A DNA stretch of 64,000 bases from an uncultured Treponema sp. (GTDB taxonomy: Bacteria; Spirochaetota; Spirochaetia; Treponematales; Treponemataceae): NCBI GenBank assembly GCA_900317625.1, contig ONHK01000009.1:1-64000 (forward strand), written 5' to 3'. The position numbers were made by a program, and so were the translations under genes. The notes beneath the pieces are model-generated. The model saw nothing but the letters and a program-made list of their open reading frames with translations. It searched no databases and was not told the DNA's origin. Shown in pieces: positions 17,041-26,081 of this stretch; positions within the stretch are counted from its first letter, which is position 1, and each line of letters opens with the position of its first letter.

Positions 17041-17085
17041 AATAATAACAAAACGCATTGCAACTCAAACTGAACTGCAATGCGT
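17041..17085 (-). terminator. intrinsic terminator after cmk-rpsA
   Basis: On the minus strand, TGCAATGCGT-type arms (10 bp perfect, 17085-17076 and 17062-17053) enclose a 13-nt loop and are followed by a T-rich tail (TTTGTTATTATTT). It lies 18 nt past the stop of the S1 fusion and ends the recA-to-rpsA run. Confidence 0.75.
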
Positions 17086-17102
17086 CTGCTAGAAAATCAA
17101 AA

Positions 17103-19469
17103 CTATCTATTTTCAGCTTTTTTATCGTTCAGCAAATCACCCAGTGTGTATGCGCCCTGATCATCATCATTTGAGCTAGACATATACTGAGAAATTTCAT
17201 CGCGCTGCTGCTTTCGCTTATATTCCCGAACAGAGAAAGCCGCTTTTTCTTTTTCAACATTCACATCAACAACAAAAACATTTATTTTGTCGCCGACATT
17301 GTATTTTTTAACAGCCTCTTCATACGGAGTATCGCGGTCTTCGCTAAGGTTTGCCTTGTTTACAAGACCTTCAATTCCATTTGGAGCTTTTACAAAAACA
17401 CCAAAGTCTGTAATTGAAGTGATTTCGCCTTCCAAAGTTGAACCAGTCTTATATTCTTCCGCAAACTGTTTCCAAGGATTTTCAGAAAGCTGTTTAATTC
17501 CAACTCTAATGCGGTGATTTTCAGCATCACAGTCAATAACAACAACATCAATTTCCTGATCAACAGACAACTCGCTACCAGGATGCTTAACTTTCTTTGT
17601 CCAAGAAATATCATCCGAATGAAGGAATCCGTCAATGCCTTCTTCAAGCTGAACAAAAGCGCCTGCATTTGTGATTTTCACAACTTTGCCCTTTACTTTT
17701 GTTCCGACAGAATATTTTTCTGAAATAGAATCCCAAGGATTTGCAGTCACCTGCTTGATTCCGAGAGAAACTCGGCCAGCCTGAATATCATAGCCCAAAA
17801 TCATAGCTTCAACTTCATCGCCAACCTTGAGCATATCAGACGGCTTATTAATTTTCTTTGTCCAAGAGAATTCACTGATGTGAACCAGACCTTCAATTCC
17901 TTCCTCAAGTTCAATGAAAGCACCGAAGTCTGTAAGTTTTGTAACTTTTCCCTTAACAATATCGTTTACGTGATATTTTTCTTCAAAGTGAATCCAAGGA
18001 TCTTCTGTAAAATGCTTCAAAGAAAGATTGATTCTCTTTTCAGCTGGATCAAGGCGGATAACTTTAAGTTCAATTTCCTGACCTTTTTTTACGAAATCCT
18101 TTGGTCGGGCAACATGTCCCCAACTCATATCATTGATATGAAGAAGACCATCAAATCCGCCAAGATCAATGAACGCACCGAAACTTGTGAAACTCTTTAC
18201 AGTTCCCTTTACAGTGTCACCAATCTTTACTTCATTGAAGAAAGCATCGCGTTTTCTGTCAACTTCTTCCTCAAGATATTTTCTGCGGTTTACAACCACA
18301 TTTGCCTTGCTTTCTGAGTACAAACGCTCAACATAAAACTTTGACTTGACATTGAGCAATGATTCCGTCTTTTCAACCTTCTGGCTGTCTGACTGGCTGA
18401 TTGGCAAAAATGCGCGAATATCACCGCCAAGAGTAACTTCATAACCACCCTTGACAATTTTTGTTATAACGCCGTCAACAGGAACTTTATCCTTGAATGC
18501 CTGAGAAATCTCTTTCCACATTCGCTTTGAATCTGCTCTTGTCTTAGAAATTTCCGGACCATATTTTCCAAATACTTTAGCCAAAAATACTGATACTTTA
18601 TCCCCTACTTTTGGCAGGTTACCTGCGAACTCCTGTACGGGGAGTCTACCCTCTGACTTGCATCCTACATCGAGAAAAACGTAATCATCAGAAATTGAGA
18701 TAACTTCACCTTCTACGATTTGTCCTTCTTCAGGATTGCTAAGATTATTCAGAGACTCTTCTAATTGTGTCTGGATAGCGCTCTTGGAGTTCTGAGCTTC
18801 TTCCTTTTCCACTTCCATTTCTTCCATTTTGAACCCTTGTTTGTTGATTTTGCTTAATATTATTTCACAAACAACATCTATGGTCAAGGCTGATGTGTCG
18901 ATGTAATAGGCATCCGGAGCACGTTTTAACGCACCTTCTGCCTTATTTTTATCAATTTCATCGCGTTTTTTGATTGCTTCCTTGATTTCCTCAAGAGTCA
19001 TATTGCTGACACCCTGATTGAAGCGCCGTTCCGCCTGAACATCCAGCGAAGCATCCAGATAAAATTTGTAATCAGCATTCGGGAACACAACTGTTGTCAT
19101 ATCCCGGCCTTCGCAGACAATATCAAGACTTTTTGTAATTTCGCGCATTCTGTCGTTCACAAGATGGCGGATCGGAACAAATGCAGAAATTTGCGCGACA
19201 TTCTGGCTGACACGGTCATCGTGAAGATGACTTTCAACATCCCTTCCATTCAATATAAGATGAGAATTTTTATATTCAAGCTTTTGCTTTTTACAGAAGT
19301 CAACAACTGCATTTTCATCATCAAGCGGAATTCCGGCATCCAGCAAAGAAAGCGTTAGCGCGCGGTAGAAACTTCCGCTGTTCAAATACGTAATGTTGAG
19401 TTTTTTTGCAATAATCGAAGCGATTGTGCTTTTTCCTGTTCCGGCAGGTCCGTCCATAGCAATAATCAT
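17103..19469 (-). CDS. cmk-rpsA: cytidylate kinase - ribosomal protein S1 fusion
   Basis: The 788-residue fusion starts with a complete cytidylate kinase (about 1-213; P-loop GPAGTGKST, CEGRDMTTVVFP and the RRFNQG arm), which phosphorylates CMP and dCMP. After a short acidic linker come six S1 RNA-binding domains (about 240-760), as in ribosomal protein S1, which helps structured or weakly led mRNAs onto the 30S subunit. The same fusion is known in treponemes. TAGGAG precedes ATGATG; the second ATG (19469) has the better spacing. An internal ATG at 18827 is preceded by AAGGG six bases upstream and would yield a free 574-residue S1, close to the usual length. It lies 37 bp after rluB and ends at a terminator. 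Confidence 0.92.
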   Translation of the reverse strand: MIIAMDGPAGTGKSTIASIIAKKLNITYLNSGSFYRALTLSLLDAGIPLDDENAVVDFCKKQKLEYKNSHLILNGRDVESHLHDDRVSQNVAQISAFVPIRHLVNDRMREITKSLDIVCEGRDMTTVVFPNADYKFYLDASLDVQAERRFNQGVSNMTLEEIKEAIKKRDEIDKNKAEGALKRAPDAYYIDTSALTIDVVCEIILSKINKQGFKMEEMEVEKEEAQNSKSAIQTQLEESLNNLSNPEEGQIVEGEVISISDDYVFLDVGCKSEGRLPVQEFAGNLPKVGDKVSVFLAKVFGKYGPEISKTRADSKRMWKEISQAFKDKVPVDGVITKIVKGGYEVTLGGDIRAFLPISQSDSQKVEKTESLLNVKSKFYVERLYSESKANVVVNRRKYLEEEVDRKRDAFFNEVKIGDTVKGTVKSFTSFGAFIDLGGFDGLLHINDMSWGHVARPKDFVKKGQEIELKVIRLDPAEKRINLSLKHFTEDPWIHFEEKYHVNDIVKGKVTKLTDFGAFIELEEGIEGLVHISEFSWTKKINKPSDMLKVGDEVEAMILGYDIQAGRVSLGIKQVTANPWDSISEKYSVGTKVKGKVVKITNAGAFVQLEEGIDGFLHSDDISWTKKVKHPGSELSVDQEIDVVVIDCDAENHRIRVGIKQLSENPWKQFAEEYKTGSTLEGEITSITDFGVFVKAPNGIEGLVNKANLSEDRDTPYEEAVKKYNVGDKINVFVVDVNVEKEKAAFSVREYKRKQQRDEISQYMSSSNDDDQGAYTLGDLLNDKKAENR

Positions 19470-19509
19470 CATGACTCCTATAAAAAGCTCTAGAAATTAT
19501 TCTCAGCTT

Positions 19510-20289
19510 TTATTTATTTGTGTGGCAAAGTTTAAGCAATCCAGAGACTTCTTTTTCTGAAAGTTCCCGGAATTCGCCTGGCTTTAAACCATTTATTTCA
19601 ATATTTCCGATTCGCACCCGAACCAGTTTTTTTATACCGATTTCCTTTGAGGCAAAAACATTGCGGATTTCGCGGTTTTTTCCTTCAACAAGGACAATCT
19701 TTATTTTCCGTGCATTAAGCTCAACTGCTGATTTACATTTGTAGAAAACGCCTTCAACGCGGAGACCTTTCTCAAATTCCTCGGCAAGCGTTCTTGGAAG
19801 AGGAACAGAAGTTTCCACAACATATTCTTTTTCAATTTCAGCAGAAGGATGAGACAGTTTTGCGGCAAAATTTCCGTCGTTTGTAAAAATTATAAGGCCG
19901 GCGCTGAACATATCAAGGCGGCCAACATTGTAAAGGCGCTCAGAATATTTTTCCTTCAGAAGGGACGCGGCAATCGGGCGATCTTTTTCATCAGCAAGAG
20001 AACAGACATATCCTGTGGGCTTATTCAATAGAACATACCGTTTTTTTTCTTCAAGAGAAACTTTTTTTCCATCAACGCAGATTTCATCATCCGCGGAAAC
20101 TTTTGTTCCCATCTCAGTTTCAACAGTTCCGTTCACAGTAACACGGCCGTCTGCAATTATTTTTTCAGCAGCGCGCCGGCTTGCAACCCCGCAGTGCGCA
20201 AGATAAACCTGAAGCCTAATCTGATTTTTCTGTGGATTTTCTTTTTTTTCGTTATCGGGCAAGTTCAAACCTCTGTTCTTCATCTTCAT
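19510..20289 (-). CDS. rluB: 23S/16S rRNA pseudouridine synthase, RsuA/RluB family
   Basis: About 259 residues with an N-terminal S4 RNA-binding domain (QVYLAHCGVASRRAAEKII) followed by an RsuA-type catalytic domain with the nucleophilic Asp in GRLDMFSAGL and the downstream EKEYVV and EGKNREIRN motifs. The family isomerises a uridine in rRNA; RluB (23S U2605-type) fits best, but RluE/F or RsuA specificity is not excluded. The start is uncertain: ATGs at 20289 and 20283 lack a Shine-Dalgarno, whereas a TTG at 20262 follows AGAGG by 7 nt and overlaps the end of scpB. All options overlap scpB, pointing to translational coupling. Confidence 0.88.
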   Translation of the reverse strand: MKMKNRGLNLPDNEKKENPQKNQIRLQVYLAHCGVASRRAAEKIIADGRVTVNGTVETEMGTKVSADDEICVDGKKVSLEEKKRYVLLNKPTGYVCSLADEKDRPIAASLLKEKYSERLYNVGRLDMFSAGLIIFTNDGNFAAKLSHPSAEIEKEYVVETSVPLPRTLAEEFEKGLRVEGVFYKCKSAVELNARKIKIVLVEGKNREIRNVFASKEIGIKKLVRVRIGNIEINGLKPGEFRELSEKEVSGLLKLCHTNK

Positions 20290-20791
20290 CAAGTTTTGGC
20301 AAATCAGCAATGCTGTTCAGATGGAAAAATTTCAGAAAATCTTTTGTAGTTCCAAACTGAATCGGTTTTCCCGGAGCGTCACTGCGGCCAACCTCTTTTA
20401 TAAAATTCCTTTCAACAAGCAAGCGAATCATATTGTCAACGCTTACGCCACGAATCTGCTCAATCTCGCTTCTTGTAATCGGCTGCTTGTATGCGATTAT
20501 CGACAAAGTTTCAAGCGCAGACTTTGAAAGCCTTCCGCTGTTTTTTTCACCGTAACGCTCTGAAAGAACTCCCCAGAATTCCTTTTTAGGCACAAGACAC
20601 CAGCCGCCAGTTATAACCGCAAGCTCAATTCCTGAACACTCAGACTTATATTTTTCACCAAGATTTTCAATGCAATGCTTTACAACTTCTTCTGAAAGCT
20701 GCGCAATATTTGAAATCTGTTTTTCCGTCACAGGCTCACTTTCGAGAAACAAGACAGTCTCAACAAGTGCAGTTTCTTTTTCAAGCTCCAT
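20252..20791 (-). CDS. scpB: segregation and condensation protein B
   Basis: The 179-residue protein has the two winged-helix domains of ScpB; SKSALETLSIIAYKQPITRS and the following IRGVSVDNMIRLLVERNFI are diagnostic. ScpB dimerises and with ScpA forms the kleisin complex that closes the SMC ring and organises the nucleoid. TTGGA lies 7 nt before the ATG. It directly follows scpA (44 bp) and overlaps the rRNA pseudouridine synthase gene, the usual scpA-scpB-rluB order of many bacteria. Confidence 0.93.
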   Translation of the reverse strand: MELEKETALVETVLFLESEPVTEKQISNIAQLSEEVVKHCIENLGEKYKSECSGIELAVITGGWCLVPKKEFWGVLSERYGEKNSGRLSKSALETLSIIAYKQPITRSEIEQIRGVSVDNMIRLLVERNFIKEVGRSDAPGKPIQFGTTKDFLKFFHLNSIADLPKLDEDEEQRFELAR

Positions 20792-20835
20792 TTTTTTCCA
20801 ACCAAAATATTTTTCTATTTTTTATTGATTAAAGT

Positions 20836-21702
20836 TTACTGAATTTTTTCGTTTTCTTCACTAAATTTATCAATTTTATCGATTGTTATTTCAAAATTTT
20901 TGAAACTTTCATGGCTATCAAGGCGGCGGCAAATTTTTATATCACCAAAAAGCCGGTTCTGCATTATCGTAATCATCTTGAATTTTACGGCTTCAAGAAT
21001 TGCCATAAACGCGCAGATTATATCCATTTCATTTCCGGCGCGAGTAATCAAGTCCGTGAACATACATTCATTATTTTTCTCAAAAAGTTCATTCATCAGG
21101 GCAATTTTCTCGTTTACAGAAATTTCCTCGTACATATTCAAAATTTTTTCATTTGAATATCGGCTGACCATATTCTTGAAGAGTTTCTGCATCTGCTGAA
21201 GCAAATCCCAGGTGTCAACTTCCTTCCATTCATTTTCGCTTTCATCAAACGGAAGAACACGCTGAATTTTTGAACGCTCGTAATTCCAGTCAGAATTATC
21301 CTCTTTTTCTTCCATAAGCTCTGAAAGTTTCTTGAATTTCTGGTATTCAATCAGTTTTTCAACAAGTTCATCACGCGGATCTTCAACTTCCTCATCATCA
21401 TAGTTTATTTCAACAGGAAGAAGCATTTTACTCTTCATATTCAGAAGCATGGCCGCCCATTTGTAGAATTCGCTTAAATCGCCAAGATCTGTTTTTACAG
21501 CGTAATCAAGATACTCAAGATATTGTTCCGTGATATTTGCAATCGGAATATCATAGATATTGATTTCACTTTTGTGGATAAGATACCAAAGCAAATCCAG
21601 CGGACCCTCAAATTGCCCCGCAACAAATTTGCGTTTGTTTTTTTCTTCAGGATAAGATTCGGCAACAACCGCCGCATTAGATTTCTCTTGTTTTTTTTCC
21701 AT
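20836..21702 (-). CDS. scpA: segregation and condensation protein A
   Basis: A 288-residue kleisin. The N-terminal motif FEGPLDLLWYLIHKSEINIY and YLEYLDYAVKTDLGDLSEF bind the SMC neck, and the C-terminal winged helix binds the SMC head. An N-terminal extension of about 28 charged residues precedes the conserved core. GGCGGA lies 7 nt before the ATG. It is 15 bp after folK and 44 bp before scpB, so all are likely on one transcript with recA. Confidence 0.93.
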   Translation of the reverse strand: MEKKQEKSNAAVVAESYPEEKNKRKFVAGQFEGPLDLLWYLIHKSEINIYDIPIANITEQYLEYLDYAVKTDLGDLSEFYKWAAMLLNMKSKMLLPVEINYDDEEVEDPRDELVEKLIEYQKFKKLSELMEEKEDNSDWNYERSKIQRVLPFDESENEWKEVDTWDLLQQMQKLFKNMVSRYSNEKILNMYEEISVNEKIALMNELFEKNNECMFTDLITRAGNEMDIICAFMAILEAVKFKMITIMQNRLFGDIKICRRLDSHESFKNFEITIDKIDKFSEENEKIQ

Positions 21703-21717
21703 ATTGTTCCGCCAGAA

Positions 21718-22260
21718 TTACCGTCCGAGTTCTTTTTTGAACTGGACTTGTATTTCTTCAGGACATTTTGCAACACCCTGATCAGGCAGTGCGCTCAAAA
21801 AACTTTTGAACTTCGCCTTTAATTGTTCATCGGCAGAAGTTGTCAAAATCTCAATAGCTGGAAGCAAAACAAATTGTCTTTCATGGATTCTTGGATGAGG
21901 AATTATCAGAACAGGAGGCTCATTTATTGAAAGTCCGCCGAATTCCTCTATATCAATATCCAATGGGCGCGGTCCAAAACGGATTTCCTTGCTGCGGTCC
22001 CGGCCATATTTTTTTTCTATTTTGTGAATTTCTTCAAGGAAGGCGAAAGGGTCTGTCGAATCTTCGACAAATCCTTTCGCCGCCATGTTGAAGAAATTCT
22101 CTTGTTTCTCAACATACATTGGTCTTGATTCATAAACACAGGAGAATACCGGAGACAGCAGAATCTTAGACAATTCCCTGCAAGCCGCAGCAAGAATCTC
22201 GACAGATTTTTTTCCGTGAAAATTTGTATTTGAACCAAGACCAAGTATAACAGTTTTCAA
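21718..22260 (-). CDS. folK: 6-hydroxymethyl-7,8-dihydropterin pyrophosphokinase
   Basis: The 180-residue protein has GLGSNTNFHGK at the start and the HPPK signature RFGPRPLDIDI (about 93-103). It transfers pyrophosphate from ATP to 6-hydroxymethyl-dihydropterin in folate synthesis. The start is a TTG immediately after the recA stop codon (TAATTG), with GAAGG ten bases upstream inside recA, so initiation depends on ribosomes finishing recA. No other folate gene is in this window. Confidence 0.9.
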   Translation of the reverse strand: MKTVILGLGSNTNFHGKKSVEILAAACRELSKILLSPVFSCVYESRPMYVEKQENFFNMAAKGFVEDSTDPFAFLEEIHKIEKKYGRDRSKEIRFGPRPLDIDIEEFGGLSINEPPVLIIPHPRIHERQFVLLPAIEILTTSADEQLKAKFKSFLSALPDQGVAKCPEEIQVQFKKELGR

Positions 22261-23406
22261 TTAGAACAAACCTTCTTGAACAGGAATTTCTGTTTTTGCA
22301 GATTCATCAGCTTTTTCTTCAGATTTCTTGGAAGATTTTTTCTTCTCATCCTTTTCTTTCTTTACAGGATTTCCATCCTTATCTTTTATCACAAGATTCG
22401 GAAAGAGCTGCTCACGCAAAGTATCTTCCAGCATCTCAGCAAATTCTGGATTGTTTTCAACAAACGAAACCGCATTTTCATGTCCCTGACCGACTTTTAT
22501 ATCGCCTTTTGTGAACCACGCACCTTTTTTGTCTACAAGTCCATGTTTTACAGCAGAATCAAGCAAAGAAGCATAACGGTTAATACCTTTTCCGAAATAA
22601 ATATCGAGTTCAACTTTTCTGAACGGCGGAGCAACTTTATTTTTTACAACCTTAACGCGAACACGGTTTCCGATTGCATCCTCATCGCCCTTTCCGTCAA
22701 TAGTTTCAACACGACGAATTTCCAAACGAACAGAAGAATAGAATTTCAGCGCATTTCCACCAGTTGTCGTTTCAGGATTCCCGAACATCACACCAATCTT
22801 CATTCGAATCTGATTGATAAAAATAACAATACACTTGCTTTTTCCTACAATCGCTGTAAGTTTTCGCAAAGCCTGACTCATAAGACGAGCCTGAAGCCCC
22901 ATCACAGAATCACCCATTTCACCTTCAATTTCTTTCTGAGGAGTCAATGCCGCAACAGAGTCTATTACAATAATATCAACCGCTCCAGAACGCACAAGAT
23001 TTTCTGTAATCTCCAGTGCCTGTTCACCACAATCCGGCTGAGAAACCCACAAATTATCAATGTCTACACCAAGATTTTTTGCATAAACCGGATCAAGGGC
23101 ATGCTCAGCATCAACAAAAGCCGCAATTCCACCAAGCTTCTGGGCTTCCGCAATCGCGTGCAACGCCAATGTTGTTTTTCCCGAAGATTCAGGTCCATAC
23201 ATTTCAATAATTCGTCCCTTAGGATATCCACCAATACCAAGAGCTTCATCAAGCAGAATAGAACCAGAAGGAATGACTTCTATACCTTCCATATTATTCT
23301 GCGCACCAAGCCTCATCAAAGAATTCTGACCGTACTGCTTTTCAATCTGCAGACGAGCCGCTTCAAGGGCTTTTAGTTTTTCTGACATATCTTTAGTTTC
23401 TGCCAT
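22261..23406 (-). CDS. recA: recombinase A
   Basis: A 381-residue RecA with Walker [10 protein letters not shown] (71-79), the strand-exchange loop motifs ([20 protein letters not shown]) and a Lys/Glu-rich C-terminal tail. It polymerises on single-stranded DNA, catalyses strand exchange and stimulates SOS-type autocleavage. A GTG at 23427 would add MGGIGGG, but that stretch is really the Shine-Dalgarno (TTGGAGG) for the ATG at 23406. A TATATATT about 25 nt upstream may be its -10; I see no LexA-type palindrome in the 81-bp leader. It heads the run recA-folK-scpA-scpB-rluB-cmk/rpsA. Confidence 0.97.
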   Translation of the reverse strand: MAETKDMSEKLKALEAARLQIEKQYGQNSLMRLGAQNNMEGIEVIPSGSILLDEALGIGGYPKGRIIEMYGPESSGKTTLALHAIAEAQKLGGIAAFVDAEHALDPVYAKNLGVDIDNLWVSQPDCGEQALEITENLVRSGAVDIIVIDSVAALTPQKEIEGEMGDSVMGLQARLMSQALRKLTAIVGKSKCIVIFINQIRMKIGVMFGNPETTTGGNALKFYSSVRLEIRRVETIDGKGDEDAIGNRVRVKVVKNKVAPPFRKVELDIYFGKGINRYASLLDSAVKHGLVDKKGAWFTKGDIKVGQGHENAVSFVENNPEFAEMLEDTLREQLFPNLVIKDKDGNPVKKEKDEKKKSSKKSEEKADESAKTEIPVQEGLF

Positions 23407-23487
23407 ACCGCCTCCAATACCTCCCACTTAATATATAGACGAAATTTTTTATTTTCCGAAATAAATCACAAAAAAATAATCAAAAAT

Positions 23488-24579
23488 TTACTGATTTTTT
23501 ATGCTTTGGTAAACAGATTTTCCAGAAAGAGCCAGTTTTCCATTCTCCGAAATTATTTTTGCAAGCACTGTCACCGGTTTATCATTTTCAATTTTTGGCG
23601 GAACTGAAAATTTCAGCGGAACAATTCCTTCAACTTTTTCCATTGTTTCATAACCAACCAGCAAATCACATGAAAAAGAAGAGGAATCCTGAACAACATT
23701 GGAAATTCTTCCCGACCATGAAACCCAGCAATCAAGATAAAGCGATGGTTCTTTCTCAACAGCTGAATAATCCGGAACATCTTTTATTGTATCAAAAGAT
23801 GGCGGCTCAAGATACGACATAAGAAGATTCGCCTTTCTTTTTACTGCAAGAGACGCATTTGAATTCAAAATCCGGTTTATTTCAACCTGCGCCATATTGT
23901 CCCGGTAATTCTGAAAATAAACCTGGGCTTTCTCATAACATTCATTTATCTGCGAAGAAGAAAGAATATACGCAAATGAACCGCTGGACAAATCTGTTTC
24001 CTGAATATTTTTCCGTTCATCAACAGAAAGAACAAGCGAACTTAAATCAGCGCGGGTTCCTTTTTCAGGGCGGGAAACTGGAACAATCCGAATAGCAACA
24101 AGAATTCCAAGAGCACAGGCCACAACAGGAATAATAATTCCAGCAAGTTTATATGGATTCACACCAAGTGGCGGATAAAACTGTTCAATATCGCCCGTAT
24201 CAACCCATTTGCAGATTGTTGAATAATCGCCTTTTGTGCGGATAAATTCCATTGCGTTCTGGGCAATTTTATTTCCTGGCTCATAATCAAGAACATCAAG
24301 ATAATATTGAAGGGCACGATCCGTGTTTCCTCTTCTAAGAAAAAGCGCCGCCTGACCAAGCAAAAGTGTTGTGTCTGTAATTCTTATTTTTCTGGCCTTC
24401 TGAAAATATGCCGATGCAGTTCCTGTGTCTCCCACATAAAGACAAGCAATCGCAAACAGAAGATAATAGTCAAAATTATCCTCGTAAATTTCCGCGCGGC
24501 TTTGAAGAATTGTAATCGCTTTGTCAAACTGCCGCCGCCTCATCATTTTTTTTGCGGTGGCAAGAACATCAAGGGCCAT
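23488..24579 (-). CDS. TPR protein with one membrane segment
   Basis: The 363-residue protein begins with TPR-like helical pairs in the cytoplasm (about 1-125; RRQFDKAITILQSRAEIY, NTDRALQYYLDVLDYEPG), has one membrane segment near 143-165 (AGIIIPVVACALGILVAI) and an extracytoplasmic domain of about 200 residues that ends in a beta-rich region. I recognise no family beyond TPR. GGAG lies 12 nt before the ATG, inside the end of the preceding gene (5-bp gap), so it belongs to the rpe transcript and may link cytoplasmic and periplasmic partners. Confidence 0.7.
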   Translation of the reverse strand: MALDVLATAKKMMRRRQFDKAITILQSRAEIYEDNFDYYLLFAIACLYVGDTGTASAYFQKARKIRITDTTLLLGQAALFLRRGNTDRALQYYLDVLDYEPGNKIAQNAMEFIRTKGDYSTICKWVDTGDIEQFYPPLGVNPYKLAGIIIPVVACALGILVAIRIVPVSRPEKGTRADLSSLVLSVDERKNIQETDLSSGSFAYILSSSQINECYEKAQVYFQNYRDNMAQVEINRILNSNASLAVKRKANLLMSYLEPPSFDTIKDVPDYSAVEKEPSLYLDCWVSWSGRISNVVQDSSSFSCDLLVGYETMEKVEGIVPLKFSVPPKIENDKPVTVLAKIISENGKLALSGKSVYQSIKNQ

Positions 24580-24584
24580 CTTTT

Positions 24585-26081
24585 TTACTGCTCCAGTCGC
24601 TTTATCGCTTCATCAAGCTCATAATTAAGCTTAAGAAGCTCATTGCGGTCAACATTGTCGCTGTTTTCCTGAAGATTTTTGATTTTATCAATAAGATTCT
24701 GGATATATTCCGAATCATAACTCAAATTTTTTGTCTCTTCAGTTTTTGCGGTTTCTGATTTTTGCGTTTTTGAAGATTTCTGCTCTTTTTTTGCCGGAAC
24801 AGTTTTTTCAGCAGAATCAAATGATGGCTTAAAATCACTGAAACCAAGCTTATCTTCTATCATCTTTTTTAAATTTGAAAGCTGATACGTCTGGTTTTCT
24901 GGATTTTTCCAGGCTTCTTTTACAACACGATACGCCTCGTTATATTTTTGAGCCGCGTACAGTTCTGAAGCCCTTGCATAGCTATCATCCTCAACTTCTG
25001 TTTCATCGGAAGAAGCAAATGCGGCAGAAGATTTTTCAAATTCCTCAACATATCTGTTTCCATCAAGAGGAACGCCATCTGAGGCAACAGCAATATAATA
25101 AGAAAGCTCAAACTGCTCTTCTGGTTCAAGCATTTTGCCTTCCCAGTTTATACAAACCGCAGAATTATTGTATGAAAGCACCGAATCAAATGTCCGCGAT
25201 GAAATCACCTGAGGAATCCACTTTTGAAGCGCAAGCAAATCCTTGTTGCTTAAAGAAACTGCTTCCGGCGTTTTTATTCCTTCACCGCTAAAAATAAACT
25301 GAATTCCAGCCTTTGAATTTGAGCTGGAAATCCACTTTACTTTGTCAAATCTTCTATATTGACGTTCACTGTTTATCGCAATCTCTTCGCTTGTTGAAAA
25401 ATGAGGTCCAAGCTGTTCGCCAAGAACGGTGTCAAAAATTTCTTTTAACGAAAATTTCATGGTTTTATTGCTTCGGTTCATTACAGACAAAGAAACTTTC
25501 ACCACATCGGAAGAGATTTTCTTTTTAGCCAAAACCTGCCTTGGAACGCTTTCAAAAGAAAGAAGAACACGGGCTACATCTGGAACAACATAAACCATCT
25601 GAATGCCGCTTTCAGTTTTTCTTGCACCAATCACAATTCCAATATTGTTTGTAAGTTTATACTCTTTTTTTCCGGCAAGAAGCGAAATAAAGGAAGAAGT
25701 AAATTCATCGTAGCCTGCAAGAAGCGGAATCTGCGAGCCGTTTTCGCCCAACGCATACAGCTGGAAACTGCCCACCGCGCCTTTTGCAAGAAATTTTACT
25801 CTTCCAACGCTATTTTCAACAGTCTTAGACTTAAAAGTTTCTTCTGCCGCAGTTGCCGCAAAATTCAAATCTTTTGCTGAACCTGAATCCACTGAATCTT
25901 CAGCTTTTGAGCCTAACTCTTCCGAACCGGATTCAAAAGTCAATGCTGAAGCAGGAGAGACAGAATCTGCAAGCACCTTGGATTTTTTTGACCTTGAAGC
26001 CGCAGATGCCGGCGCTGAAAATCCGCCGATTAAACTGAACGCAGCAAGAGCCGCAAAAAGATTTTTATTCATATTTTTCAC
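24585..26081 (-). CDS. secreted hypothetical protein with C-terminal helical region
   Basis: A 498-residue exported protein with a clear signal peptide (MNKNLFAALAAF... to ASA) and a mature N-terminal half of beta-sandwich character (about 90-350). A TPR-like unit (YAAQKYNEAYRVVKEAWKNP, near 370-395) and a Lys/Glu-rich coiled coil follow. The start is a GTG that overlaps the TGA of the upstream gene (GTGA) with GGAG 8 nt before it; an ATG at 26072 is an alternative. The same end-of-protein TPR signature (A-x-x-V-x-E-x-W-K-N-P) occurs in the helical protein at 5708-8842, suggesting related envelope proteins. Confidence 0.65.
   Translation of the reverse strand: MKNMNKNLFAALAAFSLIGGFSAPASAASRSKKSKVLADSVSPASALTFESGSEELGSKAEDSVDSGSAKDLNFAATAAEETFKSKTVENSVGRVKFLAKGAVGSFQLYALGENGSQIPLLAGYDEFTSSFISLLAGKKEYKLTNNIGIVIGARKTESGIQMVYVVPDVARVLLSFESVPRQVLAKKKISSDVVKVSLSVMNRSNKTMKFSLKEIFDTVLGEQLGPHFSTSEEIAINSERQYRRFDKVKWISSSNSKAGIQFIFSGEGIKTPEAVSLSNKDLLALQKWIPQVISSRTFDSVLSYNNSAVCINWEGKMLEPEEQFELSYYIAVASDGVPLDGNRYVEEFEKSSAAFASSDETEVEDDSYARASELYAAQKYNEAYRVVKEAWKNPENQTYQLSNLKKMIEDKLGFSDFKPSFDSAEKTVPAKKEQKSSKTQKSETAKTEETKNLSYDSEYIQNLIDKIKNLQENSDNVDRNELLKLNYELDEAIKRLEQ

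Noticed and set aside
17025..17063. Upstream ATG (17063) as start of the AAA+ regulator
   Set aside because: It falls in the loop of the intrinsic terminator of the preceding gene and adds a Cys/Leu/Phe-rich stretch unlike the family; ATG 17024 has GGAAG.
22276..23376. 366-codon open frame on the plus strand
   Set aside because: It is entirely antisense to recA, has low-complexity composition (Arg, Asn, Phe, Ser) and no ribosome-binding site; it is a by-product of recA codon usage.
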